Made by a program: the position numbers and the translations under genes
Origin: Falsiroseomonas ponticola
GTDB lineage: Bacteria; Pseudomonadota; Alphaproteobacteria; Acetobacterales; Acetobacteraceae
Direction: 5' to 3'
DNA length: 64,000 nucleotides
Assembly: GCF_016805305.1 (NCBI RefSeq)
Contig: NZ_JAERQN010000002.1
Coordinates: forward strand, 496,001-560,000
Notes under the pieces: model-generated
Database searches by the model: none
Seen by the model: only the letters and a program-made list of their open reading frames with translations
Told to the model about the DNA's origin: nothing
Shown: in pieces, positions 16,886-26,334 of the stretch
Layout: each line of letters opens with the position of its first letter
How positions within the stretch are numbered: position 1 is the stretch's first letter

Positions 16886-18460
16886 ATGCCGAGCCCCCGC
16901 CGACTGCTGGTCGCCACCGCCGCGCTTGCAGCGCTGATCGGCCTCGCGCCGCCTGCCACGGCGCAGGACCGCACCATGGTCATGGCCATGGTCTCCACGC
17001 CCCGCGGCTTCGACCCCGATATCTGGGTGCCTGGCCAGATCGAGGCCTCGGTCAATGTCTATGAGGGGCTGACGCGCTTCGCCACGCGCCGTGGCGAGGG
17101 TGGCCGCACGGAGGTCGATCCCGGCCGCGTGGAGCCGCATCTCGCGGAATCCTGGACGGTGTCGGAGGACGGGAAGGAGTACGTCTTCCGCATCCGCCCC
17201 GGCATGCGCAGCCATTTCGGCAATGAGCTGACCGCCGCCGATGTCGTCTGGACCTTCGAGAAATCGAACGCCCAGCGCCGCACCGGCCTCTTCATCCGCA
17301 ACGTCGCGCTGATCGAGAGCGTGGAGGAAATCTCCCGCTTCGAGGTCCGCTTCCGGCTGAAGGAAGCGAACCGCATCTTCCTTAGCGTGCTCACCCTGCA
17401 CATCCCCGCGCTGTTCGACAGCACGGAGGCGAAGAGGCACGCGACGCCGGAGGATCCCTTCGCCGCGCGCTGGCTCGGCTCCAACACCGCGGGCTTCGGG
17501 CCCTATCACGTGGAGAGCGTGACGGCGGGCCAGCAGGCCGTCTTCGTGCTGAACCGCGGCTACCAGTTCGACCGCCCCTTCTACAGCCGCATCGTGTGGC
17601 GGGAAGTGCCGTCCCCGGCCACGCGCGTCGCGCTGGTGCGCACGGGGCAGGTGCAATACGCCGAGCAGCTGCCGCTGCAGCAGATCGCGGATCTGCGGCG
17701 CGACCGCAATGTCCGCGTGGAAAGCGTGGCGGCGCCTGGCAGCGCCACGGTGCGGATGAACCCGCGCATCGCGCCCTTCACCGATCTGCGCGTCCGCCAG
17801 GCCGTCGCCTATGCCACCGACTATCGCGCGATCGGGGAGGCGGTATTCCTCGGCCTCGGCACGCGCAGCCGCTCCATGCTCAACCCGCCCATCCCCGGCG
17901 CGGTCGATGCCTATACCTATGAGACGGACTACGACCGCGCCCGCGCGCTGCTGGCGGAGGCGGGGCATCCCAACGGCCTCGACGTCACGCTGGAATACAG
18001 CACCAATTGGTGGTGGGAGGAGCCGCTGGCGCTGCAGATGCAGGCGAGCCTGGCGCGCGCCGGCATCCGCGTGACGCCGCGCCGCATCCCGGCGACCGAG
18101 ATCACCGCGCGCCGCGCCGTGAATGTCTGGTCGCTGCCCTTCATGACGCACCTGACCTCCTCCTTCGTGCCCGATCCCTCCTACAACATGTTCCTCACCG
18201 CGCATTCGCGCGGCGGCTCCAACGTGAACGGCAACAACAACGCGGAACTCGATGCGCTGATCGATGCCTCGGTCAGCGAGCGGGATGACGCGAAGTGGCT
18301 CGACATCGTCGCGCGGGCGCAGCGCAGCCAGGCGGAAAGCGCCACCTTCGTCGAGACCTTCCTGCCCGGCACGCATGAGGTCTTCGCCGCCTGCATGGAG
18401 GGCTTCATGTGGCGGCCGCATAACCGCCTGGTCTGGAAGGACCTGGCCTGCCGGCGGTGA
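16886..18460 (+). CDS. ABC transporter substrate-binding protein, family 5 (peptide/opine type)
   Basis: A 524-residue periplasmic receptor of the DppA/OppA class. The signal peptide ends around PPATAQ. Typical family segments are the early FDPDIWVPGQIEASVNVYEGL, LAESWTVSEDGKEYVFRI, an AFGPY-type TAGFGPYHV and the DLRVRQAVAYATD segment preceding the C-lobe. Ligands of this family include peptides, nickel complexes, opines and sugars. It is the first gene of an operon with two permeases and two ATPases (GTGA junction), followed by catabolic enzymes that should act on the imported compound. Confidence 0.93.
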   Translation: MPSPRRLLVATAALAALIGLAPPATAQDRTMVMAMVSTPRGFDPDIWVPGQIEASVNVYEGLTRFATRRGEGGRTEVDPGRVEPHLAESWTVSEDGKEYVFRIRPGMRSHFGNELTAADVVWTFEKSNAQRRTGLFIRNVALIESVEEISRFEVRFRLKEANRIFLSVLTLHIPALFDSTEAKRHATPEDPFAARWLGSNTAGFGPYHVESVTAGQQAVFVLNRGYQFDRPFYSRIVWREVPSPATRVALVRTGQVQYAEQLPLQQIADLRRDRNVRVESVAAPGSATVRMNPRIAPFTDLRVRQAVAYATDYRAIGEAVFLGLGTRSRSMLNPPIPGAVDAYTYETDYDRARALLAEAGHPNGLDVTLEYSTNWWWEEPLALQMQASLARAGIRVTPRRIPATEITARRAVNVWSLPFMTHLTSSFVPDPSYNMFLTAHSRGGSNVNGNNNAELDALIDASVSERDDAKWLDIVARAQRSQAESATFVETFLPGTHEVFAACMEGFMWRPHNRLVWKDLACRR

Positions 18461-19467
18461 GCGTTTCGCGCTTCCTGCTGCGGCGCCTGCTGGTGGCGGT
18501 GCCGGTCCTGCTCGGCATCCTGTTCCTCACCTTCATGCTGGTCCGCATCGGGGACCAGGACCCGGTGGCGATGCTGGCGGGGCCGATGGCGGATGCGCCG
18601 ATGCTGGCGCGCATCCGGGCGGAGCTGATGCTGGACCAGCCGCTGCTGACGCAGTTCTGGGCCTACCTCACGCGCCTGGTGCAGGGGGACCTGGGCATGT
18701 CCTGGCAGGGCAACGCCGCGGTGACGAAGGAGATCGCGGCGCATCTGCCCGCCACGCTGGAACTGGTGACGCTGGCCGTCGGCATCGGCGCGCTGGTCGG
18801 CGTGCCGCTCGGCCTGCACGCCGCCGAACGGCCGAATGGCTGGTTCGACCAGCTATCCCGTTTCGGCTCGCTCTTCGGCTTCTCGCTGCCGACCTATTGG
18901 CTCGGCCTGATGGCGATCTTCATCTTCTTCTTCCTGCTGGGCTGGGCGCCGGCGCCGATGGGGCGCGTCTCCATGATGGTGACGCCGCCGCCGGTCGTGA
19001 CGGGATCGGTGCTGATCGACAGCATCCTGGCCGGGAATGGAGAGGCTGCCTGGTCCGCCGCCTCGCAGCTCGTCCTGCCCGTCGGCTGCTTCGCCATCGT
19101 CGCCACCGCGCCCATCATCAAGCACACCCGCGCCATCGCGATCGAGGTGATGGGCAGCGACTACATCCGCTACGCCCGCGCCTGCGGCTTCCCCCGCCGC
19201 GTCATCCGCCGCATCGCGCTGCGCGCTGCCCTCGTTCCCGTCATCACCTTCGTGGGGTCGGAATTCACGTCCCTGCTGGCGGCGGCGAGCCTGATCGAAT
19301 TCGTCTTCGCCTGGGGCGGGCTCGGCCATTGGGGGCTGAACGCCATCCTGCTGGGCGATTTCGCGGCGGTGCAGGGCTATGTGCTGACGCTGGCCATCGC
19401 CTCCGTCATCGTCTTCGCGCTGGTCGATCTCATCGTCCTGCTGCTCGAGCCGCGGGCGCGGGCATGA
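18457..19467 (+). CDS. ABC transporter permease, DppB type
   Basis: A 336-residue inner-membrane permease. It opens with FLLRRLLVAVPVLLGILFLTF, the standard DppB N-terminus, and has about six membrane helices and an EAA-type coupling loop in DYIRYARACGFPRRVI. The start is GTG at 18457 and overlaps the receptor stop. It forms the channel with the next gene product. Confidence 0.94.
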   Translation: MSVSRFLLRRLLVAVPVLLGILFLTFMLVRIGDQDPVAMLAGPMADAPMLARIRAELMLDQPLLTQFWAYLTRLVQGDLGMSWQGNAAVTKEIAAHLPATLELVTLAVGIGALVGVPLGLHAAERPNGWFDQLSRFGSLFGFSLPTYWLGLMAIFIFFFLLGWAPAPMGRVSMMVTPPPVVTGSVLIDSILAGNGEAAWSAASQLVLPVGCFAIVATAPIIKHTRAIAIEVMGSDYIRYARACGFPRRVIRRIALRAALVPVITFVGSEFTSLLAAASLIEFVFAWGGLGHWGLNAILLGDFAAVQGYVLTLAIASVIVFALVDLIVLLLEPRARA

Positions 19468-20324
19468 GTGCGACGACCCTCGACCGCATCGCCGGCACCG
19501 CGCGGCGCAGCCCCACCTTCGCGGTGGGCTTCGGCGTCATCCTGGTCTTCGCGCTGCTGGCCGCCTTCGCCGACGTCATCGCGCCGCTGCCGCCGACGCT
19601 CTCGCACCCCTATGAGACGCTGAAGCCGCCGGGCAGCGGCCCTTTCATCCTCGGCACCGATGGCAACGGGATGGATGTGCTGTCCCGTGTCATCCATGGC
19701 GCGCGCTACGCCTTCGGCATCGCGCTGCCCGCCGGCGCCATCATGGCGGTGGTCGGCATCCCGCTCGGCCTGATCGCGGGCTGGCGCGGGGGCTGGGTGG
19801 ATGAGGTGCTGCTGCGCGTGCTGGACGTGCTGCGCGCCTTCCCGACCATCATCCTCGCACTCGCCATCGTCGCCGCCACGGGACAGGGTTTTCTCAACGT
19901 GATCCTGGTGGTCGGCTTCCTGGACAGCCCGATCTTCGCCCGCATCGTGCGGGCGGAGGTGCTGGCGCTGCGCAACGCCACCTTCGTCCGCGCTGCGGTC
20001 GCCGCGGGCAACCCGGAATGGCGCGTGCTGCTGGTGCACATCCTGCCCAACGCCATCCTCGGCGCCACCGCGCAACTCCCGCTGCGCATGGCCTGGGCGG
20101 TGCGCATCTCCGCCACGCTGGCCTTCATCGGCATCGGCGTGCAGGCGCCGGCGCCGGAATGGGGCGCGATGATCCGGCAGGGCGCGGAATATGTGATCTC
20201 CGGCGAATGGTGGGTCGCGCTCTTCCCGGGCCTGGCACTCATCGCGATGGTGCTCGGGCTCAACCTGGCGGGCGATGGCCTCTCCGACCTTCTCGACCCC
20301 AAGCGCCGGGCGACCGGCAAGTGA
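19464..20324 (+). CDS. ABC transporter permease, DppC type
   Basis: A 286-residue permease with the DppC features: an N-terminal helix, then FILGTDGNGMDVLSRVIHGAR, then helices around the EAA loop near NATFVRAAVAAGNPEW and a C-terminal GDGLSDLLDP end. ATGA overlap with the DppB-type gene and GTGA overlap with the ATPase gene downstream show tight translational coupling. Confidence 0.94.
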   Translation: MSATTLDRIAGTARRSPTFAVGFGVILVFALLAAFADVIAPLPPTLSHPYETLKPPGSGPFILGTDGNGMDVLSRVIHGARYAFGIALPAGAIMAVVGIPLGLIAGWRGGWVDEVLLRVLDVLRAFPTIILALAIVAATGQGFLNVILVVGFLDSPIFARIVRAEVLALRNATFVRAAVAAGNPEWRVLLVHILPNAILGATAQLPLRMAWAVRISATLAFIGIGVQAPAPEWGAMIRQGAEYVISGEWWVALFPGLALIAMVLGLNLAGDGLSDLLDPKRRATGK

Positions 20325-21298
20325 GGCTGCTGGAGGTCGAGGACCTGCATGTGGAGTTCGCGGCCCGCGGCCTCGACAACCGCGTGCGTGTCGCCCGAGC
20401 GCTCAACGGCGTCTCCTTCACCGTCGATGCGGGGGAGGTGGTGGGCCTGGTCGGCGAGACCGGCGCGGGCAAGTCGCTGACCGCGCTCGCCGCCATGGGC
20501 CTGCTGCGCGCGCCGGCCCGCATCCCGCGGGGCGCCATCCGCTTCGAGGGCCAGGACATCCTGGCCATGTCCGATCGCGAGCTCGAGAGGATCCGGGGAA
20601 GGCGGATGGCGATGGTGGTGCAGTCGACGCTCACCTCGCTGGATCCGTTGAAGCGCATCGGCGACCAGCTGGTGCGCATGCAGCGCGTGCACGGCACGGC
20701 GAGCCGCACGGAGGCGCGGGCGCGGGCGGAGGCGATGCTCGCTGCCGTGCGCATCCCTGACCCCGCGCGCCGCATGCAGGCCTGGCCACACGAGCTCTCC
20801 GGCGGCATGGCGCAGCGCGTGCTGATCGCGATGGCGCTGGTGAACGAACCGGCGCTGGTCATCGCGGATGAGCCGACCACGGGCCTCGACGTCACGGTGC
20901 AGGCGCAGGTGCTCGATACGCTGCGGGACCTGGTGCGCGCGCGCAATCTGGGCGCGCTCGTCATCACGCATGACCTCGGCGTGGTCGCGCATTACTGCCA
21001 GCGCGTCGCGGTGATGTTCGCCGGCCGCATCGTGGAGGATGGCCCCGTCGCGCAGGTCTTCGCGCGCCCTGCCCATCCCTACACCCAGGCGCTGATCGCC
21101 AGCACGCCGGGCCGCATCGCGCAGCTCGGCTACACCGTCACCGGCGGCACGCCGCCCGACCTCTATGACCTGCCGAGCGGCTGCCTCTATCGCGACCGCT
21201 GCCCGCGCGCGACCACGGCCTGCCTGGCGCCCCCGCCGCGCATCGCGCTGGACGGCACGCATGGCGCCGCCTGCCACTATGCGGAGCAGGCCGCATGA
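20321..21298 (+). CDS. ABC transporter ATP-binding protein, DppD/OppD type
   Basis: A 325-residue ATPase starting at GTG 20321. Walker A is GETGAGKS, the signature LSGGMAQRV, Walker B LVIADEPTTGLD and the switch His in THDLGVVAHYC. The C-terminal oligopeptide-transporter extension has the cysteine-containing GCLYRDRCPRA region typical of OppD/DppD. It drives transport together with the following ATPase. Confidence 0.94.
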   Translation: MRLLEVEDLHVEFAARGLDNRVRVARALNGVSFTVDAGEVVGLVGETGAGKSLTALAAMGLLRAPARIPRGAIRFEGQDILAMSDRELERIRGRRMAMVVQSTLTSLDPLKRIGDQLVRMQRVHGTASRTEARARAEAMLAAVRIPDPARRMQAWPHELSGGMAQRVLIAMALVNEPALVIADEPTTGLDVTVQAQVLDTLRDLVRARNLGALVITHDLGVVAHYCQRVAVMFAGRIVEDGPVAQVFARPAHPYTQALIASTPGRIAQLGYTVTGGTPPDLYDLPSGCLYRDRCPRATTACLAPPPRIALDGTHGAACHYAEQAA

Positions 21299-22263
21299 TC
21301 CTCGATGTCCGCAACCTCCTGCATCGCTTCCCCGGTGGCGTGAAGGCGGTGAACGACGTCTCCTTCTCCATCGCGGCGGGGGAGACGCTCGGGCTTGTCG
21401 GTGAATCCGGCTCCGGCAAATCCACCATCGGCCTTCTCGTCACCCGGCTGCTGGCGCCGACCGGCGGCACCATCCTGTTCGAGGGCGAGGACATCACCCG
21501 CCTGGCGCCGGCCGCGCTGCGGAAGCTGCGCGCGCGGCTGCAGATCGTCTTCCAGGATCCCTGGGGCTCGCTCAACCCGCGCATGACCATCGGTCGCCTG
21601 CTGGAGGAACCGCTGGCGCTGCACACCACCCTCGACAGCACCGCGCGCCTCGCGGAGGCGCGACGCCTGGCGGATCGCGTGCGCCTGCCCGCGGCGTCAC
21701 TGTCGCGCTATCCGCATGAACTCTCGGGCGGGCAGCTGCAGCGCGTCTCCATCGCCCGCGCCATCGCCAATCGCCCGAAGCTGGTCGTGCTGGATGAGCC
21801 GACCTCCTCGCTCGATCTCTCCGTCCGCGCCGGCATCCTGCAATTGCTGGATGAGCTGCAGCGGGAGACGGGGATCGCGATGCTGTTCATCAGCCATGAC
21901 CTGGAGACGGTTCGCCTCGTCTCCCACCGCGTCATCGTCCTCTATCTCGGCCGCATCGTGGAACAGGCATCCGCCGCGACGCTGTTCGACAACCCCGCGC
22001 ATCCCTACACCCAGGTGCTGCTCTCCGCGCATCTGCCGCCCGATCCCGCCGTGGCGCTGCGGCGGCATGAGGTGACGGGCGAGATTCCCTCGCCCATCAA
22101 CCTGCCGCCCGGCTGCTTCTTCGCCGGGCGCTGCCCCGTCGCGCTGCCCGCCTGCGCCGCGGCCCCACCCCCCGCCATTGCGCTGGAGGCCGGCCACAGC
22201 GCCGCCTGTCTCCGCATCGCCGATGGCACCAACATCATCGATCCTGTCGAGGAACGCGCATGA
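21295..22263 (+). CDS. ABC transporter ATP-binding protein, DppF/OppF type
   Basis: A 322-residue ATPase with Walker A GESGSGKST, Q-loop VFQDPWGSLNPRMT, signature LSGGQLQRV, Walker B LVVLDEPTSSLD and the C-terminal cysteine motif GCFFAGRCPVA. It completes a five-component peptide-type ABC importer. The ATGA junction with the amidohydrolase gene ties transport to catabolism in one transcript. Confidence 0.94.
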   Translation: MILDVRNLLHRFPGGVKAVNDVSFSIAAGETLGLVGESGSGKSTIGLLVTRLLAPTGGTILFEGEDITRLAPAALRKLRARLQIVFQDPWGSLNPRMTIGRLLEEPLALHTTLDSTARLAEARRLADRVRLPAASLSRYPHELSGGQLQRVSIARAIANRPKLVVLDEPTSSLDLSVRAGILQLLDELQRETGIAMLFISHDLETVRLVSHRVIVLYLGRIVEQASAATLFDNPAHPYTQVLLSAHLPPDPAVALRRHEVTGEIPSPINLPPGCFFAGRCPVALPACAAAPPPAIALEAGHSAACLRIADGTNIIDPVEERA

Positions 22264-23159
22264 CCGTCTTCAACCCCGCCGCCACGAAAACGGGCTATGG
22301 CGCCATCGACATCGTGGTGAACGTCTTCACGCCGGAAGCCTTCGCGGAAGGTCGCATCCCCACCGATGGCCGCTTCCGCGAACAGGTGCGCACCAGGGCG
22401 GAGGATCGCCGCGGCGTCTCGATCGAGGACTATCTCCGCAAGATGGATGCGGCGGGCATCGAGCGTTCCTTCCTCATCGCCGTGCGCTGCGGCGACCTCC
22501 GCGTGAAGGGCTCCATCGAGATTCCCTATGAATGGGTGCGCGACATCTGCGCGAAGTATCCGGACCGCTTCAGCGGCCTCGCCGGCATCGATCCGACGCG
22601 CGGCATCAAGGGCCTGAAGGAACTCGACGTCGCCATCAAGGAATACGGCTTCGTCGGCGGGCACCTCTATCCGCACTGGTTCGGGGAGGCGCCGGACAGC
22701 GCGATCTACTACCCCTACTACGCCCGCTGCGCGGAGCTGGAGGTGCCGATCATGATGCAGGTCGGCCACTGCCTGGTCTATCAGCAGGATCGCCGCCTGC
22801 CTTCCGTCGGCCGCCCGATGACCCTCGACAAGGTCGCGATCCATTTCCCGGAGCTGACCATCATCGGCATCCATCTCGGCTATCCCTGGACGGATGAGAT
22901 GATCTCCTGCTGCACCAAGCATCCGAACGTGTACATGGCCGGCGACGCCTATGCGCCGAAGCACTGGCCGCCGCAGGCCGTGCACTACGCCAACACCTAT
23001 GGGCAGGACAAATTCCTCTTCGGCACCGACTGGGCCGTCATCGACCCGGAACGCGCGATGAAGGAGATGCACGAGCTGAACTTCCGGCCGGAGCCGCTGA
23101 AGAAGATCCTGCGCAACAACGCCATCAACATCTTCAAGCTGGCCGACAAGCCGGCATGA
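22260..23159 (+). CDS. Amidohydrolase-family (ACMSD-like) protein without the HxH motif, copy 1
   Basis: A 299-residue TIM-barrel protein resembling the amidohydrolase_2 / ACMSD family (decarboxylases and hydrolases of cyclic acids). Recognisable segments are GGHLYPHWFG, QVGHCLVYQ, IIGIHLGYPWTDEMI and the late FGTDWAVIDPERA with the metal Asp. The usual first-strand HxH metal motif is replaced by VVN in AIDIVVNVFTPE, as in its paralogue at 30430-31311, so the metal site is altered. ATGA junctions on both sides place it inside the transporter operon. Confidence 0.88.
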   Translation: MTVFNPAATKTGYGAIDIVVNVFTPEAFAEGRIPTDGRFREQVRTRAEDRRGVSIEDYLRKMDAAGIERSFLIAVRCGDLRVKGSIEIPYEWVRDICAKYPDRFSGLAGIDPTRGIKGLKELDVAIKEYGFVGGHLYPHWFGEAPDSAIYYPYYARCAELEVPIMMQVGHCLVYQQDRRLPSVGRPMTLDKVAIHFPELTIIGIHLGYPWTDEMISCCTKHPNVYMAGDAYAPKHWPPQAVHYANTYGQDKFLFGTDWAVIDPERAMKEMHELNFRPEPLKKILRNNAINIFKLADKPA

Positions 23160-24679
23160 GCGGGCTGGCGGCGGCGCTGCGCGAGCTGCTCGGCGAGGCG
23201 CATGTCGCGACCGATGCGGCCGCCTGCGCGCTCGCCGCCTCCGACCTCTTCGAATGGCCGGATGCCGCGCCGGCGCTGCTGGTGATCCGGCCTGGCAGCA
23301 CGGAGGAATGCGCCGCCGCGCTGCGGATCGTGGCGCAGCACGGCGCGCCCGTCGTGCCGCGCGGGGCGGGGTTGTCCTACACAGCGGGTGTCGTGCCCAC
23401 GACGCCCGCTGTGGTGGTGGATACCGCACGGCTTGATGCCATCCGCATCGATGCCGCCAACCTCACCGCCATCGTCGGCGCCGGCACCACCTGGCAGAAG
23501 CTGGCGGAGGCGCTGGCGCCGCATGGCCTGCGCGCCGCCCAGGCCTCGCCCATTTCCGGTGCCGCCAGCACCGTCGGCGGCGTCGCCGCGCAGAACCTGC
23601 CGGGCAGCATGGACGGCATCCTCGGGCTTGCCGTGGTGCTGGCCGATGGCAGCGTGGCGCGCACCGGCGCGCTGGCGATGCGCGAGGAGCCACGCTTCTG
23701 GCGCAACATGGGCCCGGACCTGACCGGCCTTTTCCTTGGGGATTGCGGCGCCTTCGGTGTGAAGACGGAGATCGCGCTGCGTCTGACAGCGGAACGCGAG
23801 GCCGCCTTCGCCTCCTTCGCGTTCGAGGATGGGGCCGCGATGATGGGCGCGCTCGTCAGCATCGCGCAGAAGGGCCTGGTGGCGCGTGCGCTGGCCATGG
23901 ACCCGGTGCGCGGGCGGTCCGCGACGAAGGTGGAGGCGGGAGAGGCACTGCGCACCGCCGCCGCCGTCGCCGCGCGTGCAGGCTCCGTCATGCAGGCCAT
24001 GCGCGACGTCGCGGGCCTGGCGCGCGCGAAGCTGGCCGATCCCGCCTGGACCCTGCACCTGACGGCCGAGGGCGTGACCATCGCCGCCGCCGAGGCCGGC
24101 ATCACCGCCGCGCGCGCCATCGCGCTGGCCGCCGGGGGGCGGGAGACGGATGCCGCCATCCCCCGCGCGCTGCGCGCCCGGCCCTACTCCATCCGCGGCT
24201 TCGTCGGCCCCGATGGCGAACGCTGGGTGCCCGTGCATGGCATGCTGCCGCTCGGCACCGCCCAGGCCTGCCTCGCGGCGCTGGAGGCGCGGCTGCCGTC
24301 GCTGCACCTCGCGGAGCACGGGATCAGCGTCAGCCACATCATCTCCTCGCTCGGCGCCTATGTGACGATCGAGCCAATGTTCTACTGGCGGGATGCGCTG
24401 GACCCGCTGCACCTGCAGCATCTCAGCGACAAGAACCGCGCCCGCTTCGGCGCCTTCCCCGCCAACCCCACGGCCCGCGCCATCGTGCGGGACGCACGGA
24501 AGGCCCTGGCAGCGGTGATGGATGCGCATGGCGCCGTTCACGCGCAGATCGGCCGCCACTACGCGCTGGCGGAGCGCATGACGCCGGAAGGCGCGGCGCT
24601 GCTGCGCCAGGTGAAGGCGATGCTGGACCCGCATCGCCGCATGAATCCGGGCGCGCTGCTGCGGGAGGAAACGCCATGA
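23156..24679 (+). CDS. FAD-binding oxidoreductase (GlcD / D-lactate dehydrogenase-like)
   Basis: A 507-residue FAD_binding_4 flavoenzyme. The FAD-binding region has ALLVIRPGSTEECAAAL, VVPRGAGLSYTAG and GVAAQNLPGS, with an FGVKTEIALRL-type end. The C-terminal oxidase domain ends in MLDPHRRMNPGALL, the typical closing motif of GlcD/vanillyl-alcohol-oxidase relatives. It probably oxidises a 2-hydroxyacid or similar intermediate in the cytoplasm. It is coupled by ATGA overlaps to the amidohydrolase and the double hydrolase. Confidence 0.9.
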   Translation: MSGLAAALRELLGEAHVATDAAACALAASDLFEWPDAAPALLVIRPGSTEECAAALRIVAQHGAPVVPRGAGLSYTAGVVPTTPAVVVDTARLDAIRIDAANLTAIVGAGTTWQKLAEALAPHGLRAAQASPISGAASTVGGVAAQNLPGSMDGILGLAVVLADGSVARTGALAMREEPRFWRNMGPDLTGLFLGDCGAFGVKTEIALRLTAEREAAFASFAFEDGAAMMGALVSIAQKGLVARALAMDPVRGRSATKVEAGEALRTAAAVAARAGSVMQAMRDVAGLARAKLADPAWTLHLTAEGVTIAAAEAGITAARAIALAAGGRETDAAIPRALRARPYSIRGFVGPDGERWVPVHGMLPLGTAQACLAALEARLPSLHLAEHGISVSHIISSLGAYVTIEPMFYWRDALDPLHLQHLSDKNRARFGAFPANPTARAIVRDARKALAAVMDAHGAVHAQIGRHYALAERMTPEGAALLRQVKAMLDPHRRMNPGALLREETP

Positions 24680-26334
24680 GGATCACCAAGCACTTCCTGA
24701 CCGTGGGCCAGCGCCGCGTGCACTACACCCGCGCCGGCGCGGGCCCGGCCGTCTGCCTGCTGCATGCCTCGCCCTGTTCCGCCAAGGTGCTGCGCGATCC
24801 GCAATCCGTCTTCGCGGGATCCTTCACCGCGCTTGCCTTCGACACGCCCGGCTTCGGCCTTTCCGACCTGCTGCCGCTGGAACAGCCGGAGATCGAGGAT
24901 TTCGCGGATGGGCTGGCGGAGGCGCTGGCCGCGATGGGCGTGGAGGAGGCCGCGACCTATGGCCGCCACACCGGCGCCTCCATCGCCGTCGAATACGCGC
25001 GGCGCTTTCCCGATCGCTGTTCCATGGCGCTGACCGATGGCTTTCCGGTCTTCTCCGTGAAGGCGGCGCAGGAGCGGCTGTCGAAGTACCTCCTGCCCAT
25101 CGTGCCGTCCTGGGATGGCAGCCACCTCGTCTGGCTCTGGTACCGCTACCGCGACCAGCACGTCTTCTGGCCCTGGCACAACCAGACCCTCGCCTTCCGC
25201 GCGGATACCGATGCGCCGGACACGGAATTCAACCACCGTGGCGTGCTGGAATTGCTGGAAGCCGGCGATGGCTACCGCATCGGCTACAGCGCCGCCTTCC
25301 GGCATCGGGGGCTGGAGGTGCTGCCCGAACTCCGCGTGCCCGTCTGCTTCGGCAACCGCCCCGGCGACAGCCAGCACCGCACCATGGCGCAATATCCCGC
25401 GAGCGCCTGGCAGGAGGAGATGCCGCGCGACCCGCTGGCGGCCGCGGCCGTGGAGCGGCAGATCCTGCTGCGCCATCCCGCGCGGGGCGAGCCGCCGCCA
25501 CCGCCGACGGCGACCCCCATCGCGGGCCGCAGCACCACCAACTACCTGACCATCGGCGATTCCCAGGTGCTGGTGCGCGTGATGGGGGACATCCACGCCG
25601 CGCCGCCGCTGGTGATCGCGCCGCATGTGCCGGGATCCTCGGCGCTGTATGAGGATCTGCTGCGCGCGCTCGATATCCCCGCCATCAGCTTCGACCCGCC
25701 GGGCCATGGCGAGAGCGATGACGCGCCCACGCAGACGCCGGAAGCCTGGGCCGCGACGCTGTGGCAGGTCTGCGATGCGCTCGGCGTCGCGCAGGCCCAT
25801 CTGCTCGGCCACAACAGCGGCGCCGCGACCGTTGTCGCCGCAGCCGACGCTCGGCCGGATCGCGCGCTGTCCGTGCTGCTCGATGCGCCCATCGCGCTGC
25901 CCGCCAGGCTGCGCGCCGCATGGGCGGATCGGTGGGCGCCGGATGTCACGCCAAGCTGGGACGGATCGCATCTGCTGAAGATGTGGCATATGCGCCGCGA
26001 CATGGGGCTGTGGTTTCCCTGGTGGGATCGGCGCCTGGCGAACGCGCGTGCCGTCGAACCGCGCATCGAGCCCGAGCGCCTGCAGACGGAGATCCGCGAG
26101 CAGGCCAAGAACCCGCACCGCTTCGCCCCCGCCTGGCAGGCCGCCATCGCCTGGCCGCTGCCGGAACGCCTGGCCGCGCTGCCGCATCGCGTCGCGCTGC
26201 TGGCGGCTGAATCGGACCTCTTCGTGCAATGCCTGCCGGATGCGGCGGCGGTGCGGCCCGATGCGACGATCCACCGCTTCGGTGACACGATCGCGGATCG
26301 CGTCGCCGCCATCCGCTCGGCGCTGTCCCGCTAG
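24676..26334 (+). CDS. Tandem-duplicated alpha/beta-hydrolase fold protein without Ser nucleophiles
   Basis: A 552-residue protein made of two alpha/beta-hydrolase domains (about 1-270 and 288-552) joined by a proline-rich linker. Both carry the segment SWDGSHL (145-151 and 427-433) followed by an RD and a Trp/Phe-Pro-Trp motif, showing internal duplication. The nucleophile elbow, normally GxSxG, reads GRHTG (96-100) in domain 1 and GHNSG (378-382) in domain 2, placing His98 and Asn380 at the nucleophile position. The single-domain relative at 28754-29581 has GSHTG at the same residues. It may be a lyase, a hydrolase with a different mechanism, or a binding protein. The next gene begins directly after the stop. 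Confidence 0.85.
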   Translation: MRITKHFLTVGQRRVHYTRAGAGPAVCLLHASPCSAKVLRDPQSVFAGSFTALAFDTPGFGLSDLLPLEQPEIEDFADGLAEALAAMGVEEAATYGRHTGASIAVEYARRFPDRCSMALTDGFPVFSVKAAQERLSKYLLPIVPSWDGSHLVWLWYRYRDQHVFWPWHNQTLAFRADTDAPDTEFNHRGVLELLEAGDGYRIGYSAAFRHRGLEVLPELRVPVCFGNRPGDSQHRTMAQYPASAWQEEMPRDPLAAAAVERQILLRHPARGEPPPPPTATPIAGRSTTNYLTIGDSQVLVRVMGDIHAAPPLVIAPHVPGSSALYEDLLRALDIPAISFDPPGHGESDDAPTQTPEAWAATLWQVCDALGVAQAHLLGHNSGAATVVAAADARPDRALSVLLDAPIALPARLRAAWADRWAPDVTPSWDGSHLLKMWHMRRDMGLWFPWWDRRLANARAVEPRIEPERLQTEIREQAKNPHRFAPAWQAAIAWPLPERLAALPHRVALLAAESDLFVQCLPDAAAVRPDATIHRFGDTIADRVAAIRSALSR

